A DNA stretch of 5,438 nucleotides, taken from positions 1 through 5,438 of the forward strand of contig NZ_CAMLRU010000171.1 in assembly GCF_946482535.1 (NCBI RefSeq), given 5' to 3'. Below the pieces are notes generated by a model. That model worked only from the letters and a program-made list of their open reading frames with translations, ran no database searches and was not told the origin of the DNA. A program made the position numbers and the translations under genes. Positions 1-5,438 of the stretch are shown one piece after another (position 1 is the stretch's first letter; every line of letters begins with the position of its first letter). The stretch is from an uncultured Flavobacterium sp. (lineage in GTDB: Bacteria; Bacteroidota; Bacteroidia; Flavobacteriales; Flavobacteriaceae).

Positions 1-1
1 T

Positions 2-430
2 CCGGAAATTGTGATTTGTAATGCCGTTGACGACCGTCATATCGATCACGGCAAAGGCAGTAAATTGGTTTCGGATGCTTGTTTTTTATCGGGTTTGCGA
101 AAGATTGAAACTACTCATGAAGGTGTTCAACAAGAAGCTTGGCGACCAATGGCAGTTTACCATTACATCCAATGGAAAAATATTGAACCCGATTTTGTGG
201 TTGATATTACTGATTTTATTGCCCAAAAAGAGGCTTCTATTTTAGCTTACAGTTCCCAATTTTATTCTGAAAACTCAAAAGAACCGATAACGCCAATCGC
301 TACCAAAAACTTTTTGGAAAGCATTCATTACCGTTCTCGCGACTTTGGCAGATTGGTAGGCGTAGATTATGCAGAAGGTTTTACTGCCGAAAGGTATGTG
401 GCTGTCAACCGCTTATCAGATTTGATTTAA
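2..430 (+). CDS. bshB1: Bacillithiol biosynthesis deacetylase BshB1, C-terminal part (5' end outside window)
   Basis: The reading frame is open from base 2 to the TAA at 428-430 and encodes 142 residues with no start visible, so the gene is cut by the window edge. BshB1 is a cytoplasmic zinc-dependent LmbE/PIG-L-type deacetylase that converts GlcNAc-malate to GlcN-malate, the second step of bacillithiol synthesis. The fragment begins just before the family's second metal/active-site segment (DDRHIDHG, fragment residues 10-17), followed by the conserved helix SDACFLSGL. It ends with the family's tail (YRSRDFGRLVGVDYAEGF, then ERYVAVNRL), in which the YRSRDFGR segment resembles known BshB1 proteins closely. 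The family is about 235-240 residues long, so roughly 95 N-terminal residues, including the HPDD zinc motif, should lie upstream. An internal GTG at base 11 could be mistaken for a start but falls inside a conserved strand. The assignment rests on remembered family motifs. Confidence 0.9.
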   Translation, partial: PEIVICNAVDDRHIDHGKGSKLVSDACFLSGLRKIETTHEGVQQEAWRPMAVYHYIQWKNIEPDFVVDITDFIAQKEASILAYSSQFYSENSKEPITPIATKNFLESIHYRSRDFGRLVGVDYAEGFTAERYVAVNRLSDLI

Positions 431-446
431 AAAAGTAAAAAGAATG

Positions 447-477
447 TTTGCAAAAGATAACTTTTGCAGTATATTTG
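447..477 (+). promoter_or_regulatory. Bacteroidota-type promoter for tRNA-His
   Basis: A TTTG at 447-450 is followed by a 19-base spacer and TATATTTG at 470-477. This matches the Bacteroidota housekeeping sigma consensus (TTTG/TTG, about 17-23 bases, TAnnTTTG) at every fixed position. Transcription should start around 483-486, about 33 bases before the mature tRNA, leaving a short 5' leader for RNase P. The -33 element begins only 17 bases after the bshB1 stop codon, so the tRNA has its own promoter rather than depending on bshB1 read-through. Confidence 0.75.
449..468. repeat. Perfect 8-bp inverted repeat inside the tRNA promoter spacer
   Basis: TGCAAAAG (449-456) and CTTTTGCA (461-468) are exact reverse complements around a 4-base ATAA centre. 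They lie between the -33 and -7 elements and overlap the last two bases of the -33 box. GCAAAAG occurs again as a direct copy at 483-489, at the expected transcription start. The element could be an operator, a by-product of overlapping promoter-like TTTGCA words (447, 463, 474), or a weak terminator for bshB1, although no T-run follows it. The function is unknown. Confidence 0.6.
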
Positions 478-517
478 CACTCGCAAAAGAAGCTACGGCT
501 TTGGTAAGCGATAAATG

Positions 518-591
<74 letters not shown>

Positions 592-600
592 CAAAATAAT

Positions 601-629
601 AAAGCCTCCAGATGATGGAGGCTTTTTTT
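601..629 (+). terminator. Rho-independent terminator of tRNA-His
   Basis: AAGCCTCCA (602-610) pairs perfectly with TGGAGGCTT (616-624) around a GATGA loop, followed by a run of T to 629. This is a strong intrinsic terminator about 10 bases after the tRNA. Read on the minus strand, the same stem is followed by a T-rich stretch (TTTATTATTTT), so it may also end transcription of the converging M28 peptidase gene, whose stop codon is 19 bases away. Confidence 0.92.
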
Positions 630-637
630 GTTGGTAT

Positions 638-670
638 AAGTGGAAGACTATTTGTCTTTCTTATCCACTT
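638..670. repeat. Imperfect inverted repeat at the 3' end of the M28 gene
   Basis: AAGTGGA (638-644) pairs with TCCACTT (664-670), and the adjacent AGAC (645-648) pairs with GTCT (654-657). A 6-base bulge on one side and a TATTT loop complete the structure. It spans the stop codon and last codons of the minus-strand peptidase gene. It may be a 3'-end mRNA structure, or chance in a Lys-rich A/T-biased tail. Confidence 0.3.
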
Positions 671-1682
671 TTAATTTTTTATTTCTATTGGCAATTTCCC
701 AAGCAATAGCAAAAGCATATTGCGTTCTTTTGGTTAGGGCATCAAATTCTATTTTGCTTACATCATCGCCCGGTTTGTGGTAATCTGCATGCGTACCATT
801 AAATAAGAATACCGACGGAATGCCGTGTTTGGCAAAGTTATAGTGGTCAGAGCGATAGTAAAAACGATTAGGGTCATTTTTATCGTTGTATTTGTAATCA
901 ATGGTAAGATTAATGTACTCTTTATTCACGCTTTCGCAAATGTTGAATAAGTCAGACGACAAATAATCGGAACCGATTACGTAAACATAGTTATTGCTGT
1001 CTTTGTGAAAATCATCGCGACGGCCAATCATGTCGATATTGACATCGGCTACGGTATTTTTTAAAGGAAATAAAGGGTTTTCAGAATAATAGCGCGAACC
1101 GTGCAAGCCGTGTTCTTCTCCGGTGACATGCAAAATTAAGATAGAACGTTTTGGTCCGTGTCCTTCATTTTTGGCTTTTTGAAAAGCAGCGGCCATTTCC
1201 ATCAATGCTACCGTTCCCGAACCATCATCATCGGCACCGTTGTAAACTTGCCCATTTTTAACGCCTACGTGGTCGTAATGGGCTGAAATCACTACTATTT
1301 CATTAGGTTTTTCAGAACCTTCAATATAGGCCCAAATGTTCTCTGAATCGGGAAGGTTTTCATTTCGTTTGGCATTTAAAAAAGCCGCCGGAACGGGTTG
1401 GTAATAATCTTTAGCTCCTTTGGGAAATGAGATGCCGTGTTTTTGGTAAAAATCAATCATGAATTTACCGGCTTTTTTTTGTCCTTCGCTACCGGTTTCT
1501 CGACCTTCCATTTCGTCGGAAGCGATGTAGGTTAGATTGGTGCGCAAGCTTTCGGTTGAAATGGCCGAAAGATAAGTGCTGAGTTCTGCCTTGTTTGCCA
1601 ATTTCTTGTTGCCCGATTTTTGGGCATTACAACTCGTAGATAAGGCGATTAGCGTTATAAAAAGAAATATTTTTTTTGTCAT
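648..1682 (-). CDS. M28-family zinc aminopeptidase, secreted lipoprotein
   Basis: The 344-residue protein starts with a lipoprotein signal peptide (MTKKIFLFITLIALSTSC) whose lipobox cysteine is Cys18, so the mature protein should be lipid-anchored in the envelope. The residues after the cysteine (NAQKSGNKK) lack the acidic run of the Bacteroidota surface-export signal, which suggests it faces the periplasm. The M28 co-catalytic di-zinc site is complete: His135 (AHYDH), Asp151 (GADDDGSG, bridging), the pair Glu189-Glu190 (VTGEEHG, general base and ligand), Asp217 (NIDMIG) and His302 (ADYHKPGDD). It should release N-terminal amino acids from peptides, probably in nutrient uptake; the exact substrate cannot be read from sequence. 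The C-terminus is a short Lys-rich tail with no type IX secretion domain. The start lies 2 bases after the DUF3667 stop codon, so the two are very likely co-transcribed. No Shine-Dalgarno sequence is visible. Confidence 0.93.
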   Translation of the reverse strand: MTKKIFLFITLIALSTSCNAQKSGNKKLANKAELSTYLSAISTESLRTNLTYIASDEMEGRETGSEGQKKAGKFMIDFYQKHGISFPKGAKDYYQPVPAAFLNAKRNENLPDSENIWAYIEGSEKPNEIVVISAHYDHVGVKNGQVYNGADDDGSGTVALMEMAAAFQKAKNEGHGPKRSILILHVTGEEHGLHGSRYYSENPLFPLKNTVADVNIDMIGRRDDFHKDSNNYVYVIGSDYLSSDLFNICESVNKEYINLTIDYKYNDKNDPNRFYYRSDHYNFAKHGIPSVFLFNGTHADYHKPGDDVSKIEFDALTKRTQYAFAIAWEIANRNKKLKVDKKDK

Positions 1683-1684
1683 GG

Positions 1685-2773
1685 TTAATGGATATTAATA
1701 AATGAAAAGAAGAAAAGTCCAATCAGGATAAATGATAGAATAATCAGATTGATAAAAAAGATGAAGATACCTTTGAGGATGGTTTTAAACCTACTTTGTT
1801 CATAAAATCGATGATGTGCCGGAAAAAAGTAATAAAGGCTATAGAGAATAATGGCCGATTCAACGATGTAACTGATAATGTTTACAATTCTGTATTGGTC
1901 AAAACAAGCAAAAATGAAATTGAATAATTCAAGAATCAAGGAAGCCAATAATAAAAATGAAAAATAATGCAAGGTAAAAATCCCGTGGTCAAAGTAATAC
2001 CAACGCTTTTTATCTTGAAACAACCAAAGCACAAAAGCAAACAAAGGCATGTAGATGAATAAAGCTTTGGGGATATTTCGGAAAAAGGACTCCATCAATT
2101 TTTCATTAATTTCTTTTTTAGTTTTTCCTTTTTTGGCCAATAGTATTTTTTTATTAATCCAATATTCTAAATCGGTGAGTTTTTCATTGGCTTTGCCAAA
2201 TTTTTGAATCGAGTCTAAATGTTCCACCGAGCGGTAACCAAAATTCATATAATCGTCGGCCTCATCACTTTCTTCTCTTTGAGTCACTTCTTTTTGCAAC
2301 GAATCGGCGTCTTTCTTGTTAATGTAACCTTTTTGCTCCATATTGGCAACCCACTTCTTTTGGTTGAGATTGTCTTGCGCAATGGTAAGGCTGTCTGGAG
2401 TTATGACAGTTTCTTTAGCCGCGGTTTGAGTCACTTCAACCACTTCGTCACTTGGTTTGTCTTGTATGAGTGGAATCAGAAAGAAGGTTACAAAACTGAT
2501 GAAAATATAAAGTCGAATAGGCGCCAAGTATGACATGCGTTTTCCCGAAAGGTATTCTTTGGTCAACGATGAAGGCTTAAAAATTAAGTTTCGGATGGTT
2601 TTCCAAAAGGAATTTTCATAATGGGTTAAGTCCTCAAAAAAATGAACAAATAATTGCACAAAAGTTTTACGGCTATCAGTATTCTCCTGACCGCAATTGG
2701 GACAGAATCTGTTTTCAACAACATAACGGCAATTCAAGCACGTTTTGTCTTTTCTTAGCGGATTGTTAGACAT
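1685..2773 (-). CDS. DUF3667 family zinc-ribbon membrane protein, function unknown
   Basis: The 362-residue protein opens with a four-cysteine zinc ribbon (Cys12, Cys15, Cys24, Cys27 in CLNCRYVV and RFCPNCGQEN). A conserved segment follows (HFFEDLTHYENSFWKTIRN at about 45-62, FKPSSLTKEYLSGKR at 65-79, YLAPIRLYIF at 82-91), which I recognise as DUF3667. Membrane segments lie at about 88-104, 234-252, 266-291, 296-317 and 330-357. Between the first two is a charged, mostly soluble stretch of about 125 residues rich in Lys, Glu and Asp. The motif FDHGIFTLHYFSF (261-273) at the third segment is also typical. Such proteins are widespread in Bacteroidota but have no established function; an envelope or stress role would be a guess. 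The ATG at 2773 places the cysteine ribbon right at the N-terminus as expected. It is the first gene of a probable two-gene unit with the M28 peptidase. Confidence 0.88.
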   Translation of the reverse strand: MSNNPLRKDKTCLNCRYVVENRFCPNCGQENTDSRKTFVQLFVHFFEDLTHYENSFWKTIRNLIFKPSSLTKEYLSGKRMSYLAPIRLYIFISFVTFFLIPLIQDKPSDEVVEVTQTAAKETVITPDSLTIAQDNLNQKKWVANMEQKGYINKKDADSLQKEVTQREESDEADDYMNFGYRSVEHLDSIQKFGKANEKLTDLEYWINKKILLAKKGKTKKEINEKLMESFFRNIPKALFIYMPLFAFVLWLFQDKKRWYYFDHGIFTLHYFSFLLLASLILELFNFIFACFDQYRIVNIISYIVESAIILYSLYYFFPAHHRFYEQSRFKTILKGIFIFFINLIILSFILIGLFFFSFINIH

Positions 2774-2817
2774 AACTTTGTAATACTATTCATTAGGTAA
2801 ATCTATAAAATTATTTC

Positions 2818-2825
2818 TACTTTTG
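2818..2825 (+). promoter_or_regulatory. Candidate -7 element for the DUF1801-GNAT-Kir unit
   Basis: TACTTTTG at 2818-2825 matches TAnnTTTG exactly. It would place the transcript start near 2832, leaving a 5' untranslated region of only about 13 bases before the ATG at 2845. No TTG or TTTG lies at the usual 17-23 base distance upstream; the nearest, TTTG at 2777-2780, is 37 bases away. The -33 element is therefore missing or degenerate, and the call rests on one box and its position. Confidence 0.42.
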
Positions 2826-2830
2826 AGAAA

Positions 2831-2863
2831 CAAAATCTATAACCATGCAATCTAAAGCACAAA
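2831..2863 (-). promoter_or_regulatory. Weak candidate promoter for the DUF3667-M28 unit
   Basis: On the minus strand, TTTG (2863 to 2860) is followed by a 20-base spacer and TAGATTTTG (2839 to 2831). This fits the Bacteroidota promoter except that the -7 box carries one base too many between TA and TTTG. It would give a leader of about 50 bases before the ATG at 2773. It overlaps the start of the oppositely oriented DUF1801 gene and adjoins that gene's own candidate -7 box. Confidence 0.25.
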
Positions 2864-3300
2864 CCCCTGATGATTACATCAATGAGCTGCCTGCCGATCG
2901 AAAAGAAGCGGTTCAAAAACTCCGACAAACCATCAATGATAATCTCCCGAAAGGGTTTAAAGAATCTATGGGTTATGGCATGATGGGCTATTGTGTGCCG
3001 CATTCTATTTATCCCAAAGGATATCATTGCAATCCCAAAGATCCGCTGCCTTTTATGGGTTTGGCTTCACAAAAAAACTTCGTGGCGTTTTACCACATGG
3101 GTATTTATGCCGATAAAAATCTGCACGATTGGTTTGTGACCGAATATACTAAGCGTTGTAAATACAAACTCGACATGGGAAAAAGCTGCGTCCGCTTCAA
3201 AAAAATGGACGATATTCCGTATGATTTGATAGCCGAATTGACTCGGAAAATTTCGGTAGAAGATTGGATAGCGACTTATGAATCAGCTTTTAAAAAATAA
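2845..3300 (+). CDS. DUF1801 (YdhG-like) domain protein
   Basis: The 151-residue soluble protein has no signal peptide or membrane segment. I recognise the DUF1801 fold by its opening helices (PDDYINELPADRKEAVQKLR, residues 8-27), the segment ESMGYGMMGYCVPHS (40-54), the strands LPFMGLASQKNFVAFYHMG (68-86) and the KLDMGKSCVRFKKMDDIP run (108-125) that leads into a C-terminal helix ending near residue 150. The length is normal for the family and the protein looks complete. Members are small cytoplasmic proteins with no firmly established activity, so none is assigned. It is the first gene of a plus-strand group: the GNAT gene begins 3 bases after its stop. The ATG at 2845 is preceded by an A-rich leader rather than a Shine-Dalgarno sequence, as is usual in Bacteroidota. 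Confidence 0.88.
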   Translation: MQSKAQTPDDYINELPADRKEAVQKLRQTINDNLPKGFKESMGYGMMGYCVPHSIYPKGYHCNPKDPLPFMGLASQKNFVAFYHMGIYADKNLHDWFVTEYTKRCKYKLDMGKSCVRFKKMDDIPYDLIAELTRKISVEDWIATYESAFKK

Positions 3301-3303
3301 GGC

Positions 3304-3804
3304 ATGATTGTAATTGAAAACAACTCAGAGATCAATTTTACCGATGTCAGAGCGATTGCCCAAGAGGTTTGGCCCAAAACTTACGGTGCTATTTTGAGTC
3401 AGGCCCAATTAGACTATATGATGGACATGATGTATAGTGTGGATTCGCTTCAATTACAGGCGAATGAAAAAAAACATCATTTTATTTTGGCTAAAGAAAA
3501 CAATGTGACTGTTGGTTTTGCTTCTTATGAGTTGAATTGTAATCAAACCAGCAAAACCAAGATTCACAAAATTTATATCCTTTCAACCCAACAGGGAAAA
3601 GGTATAGGCAAAATTTTATTGGATTTTATCGCTAAGGAAGCCCAAAAGCACCACAATACAGCATTGTTTTTGAATGTCAATAAATACAATCCGGCGCAAT
3701 ATTTTTATAAGAAGTTGGGTTTTGAAATTACAGAAGAAGAGGTAATCGACATTGGCCAAGGCTATGTAATGGATGATTATGTAATGGAAAAATCGATATT
3801 ATAA
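3304..3804 (+). CDS. GNAT family N-acetyltransferase
   Basis: The 166-residue protein has the GNAT layout. The N-terminal helices include EVWPKTYGAILSQAQLDYMM (21-40), and the central strands are HHFILAKENN (58-67) and VTVGFASYEL (68-77). The acetyl-CoA pyrophosphate-binding motif A follows strand 4 as HKIYIL then QQGKGIG (88-102), with the Q-x-x-G-x-G signature at Gln97, Gly100 and Gly102. Motif B is NVNKYNPAQYFYKKLGF (124-140), with the usual Asn, Ala, Phe-Tyr and Gly-Phe positions. It should transfer an acetyl group from acetyl-CoA to an amine in the cytoplasm. The acceptor is unknown: small molecule, peptide and protein targets are all possible. It sits 3 bases after the DUF1801 gene and 9 bases before the channel gene, which implies co-transcription but not shared function. 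Confidence 0.92.
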   Translation: MIVIENNSEINFTDVRAIAQEVWPKTYGAILSQAQLDYMMDMMYSVDSLQLQANEKKHHFILAKENNVTVGFASYELNCNQTSKTKIHKIYILSTQQGKGIGKILLDFIAKEAQKHHNTALFLNVNKYNPAQYFYKKLGFEITEEEVIDIGQGYVMDDYVMEKSIL

Positions 3805-3813
3805 AACAAGAAT

Positions 3814-4770
3814 ATGGCATTTCTGAAAAAAATAAACAGTAAAGCAAAAACCGATAGCAATACCGGATTTGGCACCAATGCAACCAGTTATGGCGGTCGA
3901 TTTATTACCAAAAATGGGAATGCCAATGTAAAGAAAACCGGTATTGGTTTTTTTGAAAGTATCAGTTGGTACCACACTATGGTCAATATTCCCCGATGGA
4001 AATTCATATTGATAATAGTGCTCTTTTACTTTGTAGTGAATTTTTGCTTTGCCAGTTTGTATTACATGATTGGAGTTGAGCATCTAAAAGGGATTAATGC
4101 TACTACACCATTGGATAAATTTGGGCAAGCCTTTTTCTTTAGCATACAAACTTACACTACGGTTGGTTACGGACATATTAGTCCGAGTGGTTTTTTAACC
4201 AGTTTTTTGGCGGCTGTAGAAGCCTTGTTCGGATTACTGAGTTTTGCCATCGCCACAGGTTTGTTTTACGGAAGATTCAGTATGCCAAAAGCTTTTTTAA
4301 AGTTTTCCCAAAATGCCTTAATAGCACCTTTTGGAAATGGAACAGCCTTGATGATTCGATTGACTCCCTATAAAAACACCAATCTTACTGATGCAGAGGC
4401 TAAAATGACTTTGGCCATGACCATTGAAGATAATGGAAAACTACTTAACAAGTTCTATAATTTGGATTTGGAATTGGCTAAAATCAATGCCTTAACATCA
4501 AGCTGGACTTTAGTGCATCCGATTACAGAAAACAGTCCGCTATACAATTTGACAGCTAGTGACTATCAGAATATCTCCGGAGAAATTTTAGTTTTTATAA
4601 AAGTTTTTGACGATATGTTTAGTGCAACTGTAGTGAAAAGAACTTCTTATTCTTTTGAAGAAGTGGTTTATGGGGCCAAATTTTCACCCATGTTTTCCAG
4701 AAGTAATGATGATAACCGCACTGAGTTGCATATCGATAAACTGAATGCTTTTGAAAAAGTAACTTTATAA
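3814..4770 (+). CDS. Inward-rectifier-type potassium channel (KirBac family)
   Basis: The 318-residue protein shows the complete Kir architecture. The N-terminal cytoplasmic strand GGRFITKNGNANVKKTG (27-43) resembles the RF-x-x-K-x-G-x-x-N-V motif of Kir channels. A slide helix runs from about 47 to 60 (FFESISWYHTMVNIP). The outer helix is about 63-86, the pore helix about 103-115, and the selectivity filter TVGYG is at 116-120. The inner helix (about 126-152) has the KirBac-type Glu136 and the ATGLFYGRF hinge and exit. The immunoglobulin-like cytoplasmic domain (about 158-318) contains WTLVHPITENSPLY (231-244), a Kir hallmark, and RTSYSFEEVVYGAKF (276-290). It should form a tetrameric K+ channel in the inner membrane. 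By alignment, the rectification-controller position (Kir2.1 Asp172, KirBac1.1 Ile138) is Phe144, so strong polyamine-dependent rectification is not expected. It is last in a three-gene group and is followed directly by a terminator. Confidence 0.95.
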   Translation: MAFLKKINSKAKTDSNTGFGTNATSYGGRFITKNGNANVKKTGIGFFESISWYHTMVNIPRWKFILIIVLFYFVVNFCFASLYYMIGVEHLKGINATTPLDKFGQAFFFSIQTYTTVGYGHISPSGFLTSFLAAVEALFGLLSFAIATGLFYGRFSMPKAFLKFSQNALIAPFGNGTALMIRLTPYKNTNLTDAEAKMTLAMTIEDNGKLLNKFYNLDLELAKINALTSSWTLVHPITENSPLYNLTASDYQNISGEILVFIKVFDDMFSATVVKRTSYSFEEVVYGAKFSPMFSRSNDDNRTELHIDKLNAFEKVTL

Positions 4771-4809
4771 AAAAAAATATCCCCTGAAATTTCAGGGGAT
4801 TTTTTATTT
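4771..4809. terminator. Bidirectional rho-independent terminator between kir and yceI
   Basis: Bases 4779-4800 form a perfect 22-base palindrome whose core stem is CCCCTGA / TCAGGGG around an AATT loop. A run of seven A precedes it and a run of six T follows it. Both strands therefore read as a GC-stem plus U-run, and the element can end both the plus-strand channel unit and the minus-strand YceI unit. It fills the whole 33-base gap between the two stop codons, and its distal T-run overlaps the yceI stop codon at 4804-4806. Confidence 0.95.
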
Positions 4810-5343
4810 AAGAGTAAAATCTAAGTTTACGGCCACTTTTTTGGTCAATTTTTTACTGACAACGCTTGGGATTTCAATGTCGAAATCATCGGTGTTAACG
4901 GTAAAATTGGCATCAATTTCTACACCGTTGTCTGTTTTTTTAATCTTTGCGGTTACCGTAATGTCTTTAGATTTTCCGTGTAGTTCTAATTTACCTTTAA
5001 TGGTATAATCCTTGGCGGTTGCTGTTAGCTTACTCAAATCGAAATTCTCAATTTTGCCTTTAAAAGTAGCTTTCGGATATTTATCGCTTTCTACATAATT
5101 TTCGTTAAAATGTTCTTCCATCAAAGCCACTTTAAAGCGAAAGCCTTTCATGAGTGCCAAACTGGCAATTTCTCCGCTAGCCGGATTCAGAATGCAGGTA
5201 ACCGATTCGTTTTTGGCTTTAACTTCTTCAAACGCCGGTACCGAAGCCTCGAAAGTAATTTTTCCGGTTTTGGTCACCATTTTGGTTTGGGCAAAATTTG
5301 GTAAAGCCACCAACAAACAACAGTAAAATAATATCTTTTTCAT
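4804..5343 (-). CDS. YceI-family secreted protein
   Basis: The 179-residue precursor has a signal peptide (MKKILFYCCLLVALPNFAQ) with probable cleavage near residue 18 or 19, so the mature protein should be periplasmic. The two cysteines at 8-9 lie in the hydrophobic core and do not form a lipobox. The remainder matches the YceI lipocalin-like beta barrel: an opening strand KTGKITFEASVP (25-36), the segment GFRFKVALMEEHFNENYVES (67-86), the family landmark DKYPKATFKGKI (87-98), and YTIKGKLELHGKSKDITV (113-130). Some family members bind long polyisoprenoid chains, but the natural ligand is not known for most, including this one. It starts 9 bases after the stop of a probable cytochrome c gene and is likely co-transcribed with it, which would fit a role with envelope redox or quinone chemistry. 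This is inference from context only. Confidence 0.93.
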   Translation of the reverse strand: MKKILFYCCLLVALPNFAQTKMVTKTGKITFEASVPAFEEVKAKNESVTCILNPASGEIASLALMKGFRFKVALMEEHFNENYVESDKYPKATFKGKIENFDLSKLTATAKDYTIKGKLELHGKSKDITVTAKIKKTDNGVEIDANFTVNTDDFDIEIPSVVSKKLTKKVAVNLDFTLK

Positions 5344-5352
5344 AGCTGATAA

Positions 5353-5438
5353 TTATTCAATTAGTCCTTGTGCGCTCCAAGCAAATACTTGGTCTATTAC
5401 CGCCTGAGGCAATCGGGTACCGCCACTTGGCATCATGC
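5353..5438 (-). CDS. C-terminal fragment of a probable c-type cytochrome (5' end outside window)
   Basis: Reading leftwards from the right edge, the frame is open for 27 complete codons to the TAA at 5355-5353 and ends in ...SAQGLIE. The peptide MMPSGGTRLPQAV followed by IDQVFAWSAQGL resembles the end of class I or planctomycete-type cytochrome c domains. There, an MP-x-GG segment supplies the axial heme methionine, and an LP-x-x-x-ID-x-V-x-AW helix closes the domain. The CXXCH heme-binding motif would lie upstream, outside the window, so the identity is not proven. The other minus-strand frames give short, unremarkable peptides. The 9-base gap to yceI, with no terminator between them, indicates one transcription unit. 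Confidence 0.55.
   Translation of the reverse strand, partial: MMPSGGTRLPQAVIDQVFAWSAQGLIE

Noticed and set aside
21..245. Plus-strand open frame inside bshB1
   Set aside because: It lies wholly inside the bshB1 frame, which has strong family similarity, and its own product shows no recognisable domain.
498..509. Short hairpin GCTT-TGGT-AAGC in the tRNA leader
   Set aside because: A 4-bp stem is too short to tell from chance, and leader sequence is removed during tRNA maturation.
2219..2533. 104-codon plus-strand open frame antisense to DUF3667
   Set aside because: It is opposite the soluble region of a well-supported gene, has no promoter or family resemblance, and is explained by the low stop density of the antisense frame.
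2803..3027. Minus-strand open frame overlapping the DUF1801 gene
   Set aside because: It is antisense to a recognised domain and runs through the divergent promoter region; no domain is visible.
3799..4083. Minus-strand open frame opposite the channel N-terminus
   Set aside because: It is antisense to the highly conserved Kir N-terminus and outer helix and is a shadow frame.
5110..5304. Plus-strand open frame opposite yceI
   Set aside because: It is antisense to the YceI domain; its Phe- and Gly-rich product has no family resemblance.

Overview
The window looks like an ordinary chromosomal segment from a low-GC member of the Bacteroidota, most likely Flavobacterium or a close relative. Three things point there: promoters of the Bacteroidota type (TTTG, a 19-20 base spacer, TAnnTTTG), starts with A/T-rich leaders and no clear Shine-Dalgarno sequence, and a gene set typical of flavobacteria (bacillithiol deacetylase BshB1, a DUF3667 membrane protein, a KirBac-type potassium channel, an M28 lipoprotein peptidase). 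The genus is inferred from remembered protein families, not from a search.

Layout, left to right. Bases 2-430 (+) hold the C-terminal 60% or so of BshB1. A compact promoter with an inverted repeat in its spacer (447-477) then drives tRNA-His(GTG) at 518-591, which ends at a strong hairpin terminator (601-629). On the minus strand, 2773 to 648, is a two-gene unit: a zinc-ribbon DUF3667 membrane protein followed after 2 bases by a secreted M28 zinc aminopeptidase lipoprotein. It converges on the tRNA. A 71-base divergent intergenic region (2774-2844) separates it from a plus-strand unit of three closely packed genes: a DUF1801 protein, a GNAT acetyltransferase and an inward-rectifier-type K+ channel (2845-4770). 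This unit ends at a perfect palindromic terminator (4771-4809), which also serves the converging minus-strand unit. That unit is a YceI-family secreted lipid-binding-type protein preceded by the last 27 codons of a gene that looks like a c-type cytochrome, cut by the window edge.

The window is tightly packed, with no gene-free stretch over 300 bases. I see no mobile element, CRISPR array, toxin-antitoxin pair or obvious defence system. I did not find convincing evidence of a previously undescribed system. The points most worth a second look are a tandem U:U mismatch in the tRNA-His acceptor stem, the symmetrical elements in the tRNA promoter, the unstudied pairing of DUF3667 with a secreted peptidase, and the Kir channel with a phenylalanine at the expected rectification-controller position, encoded with a DUF1801 protein and an acetyltransferase.
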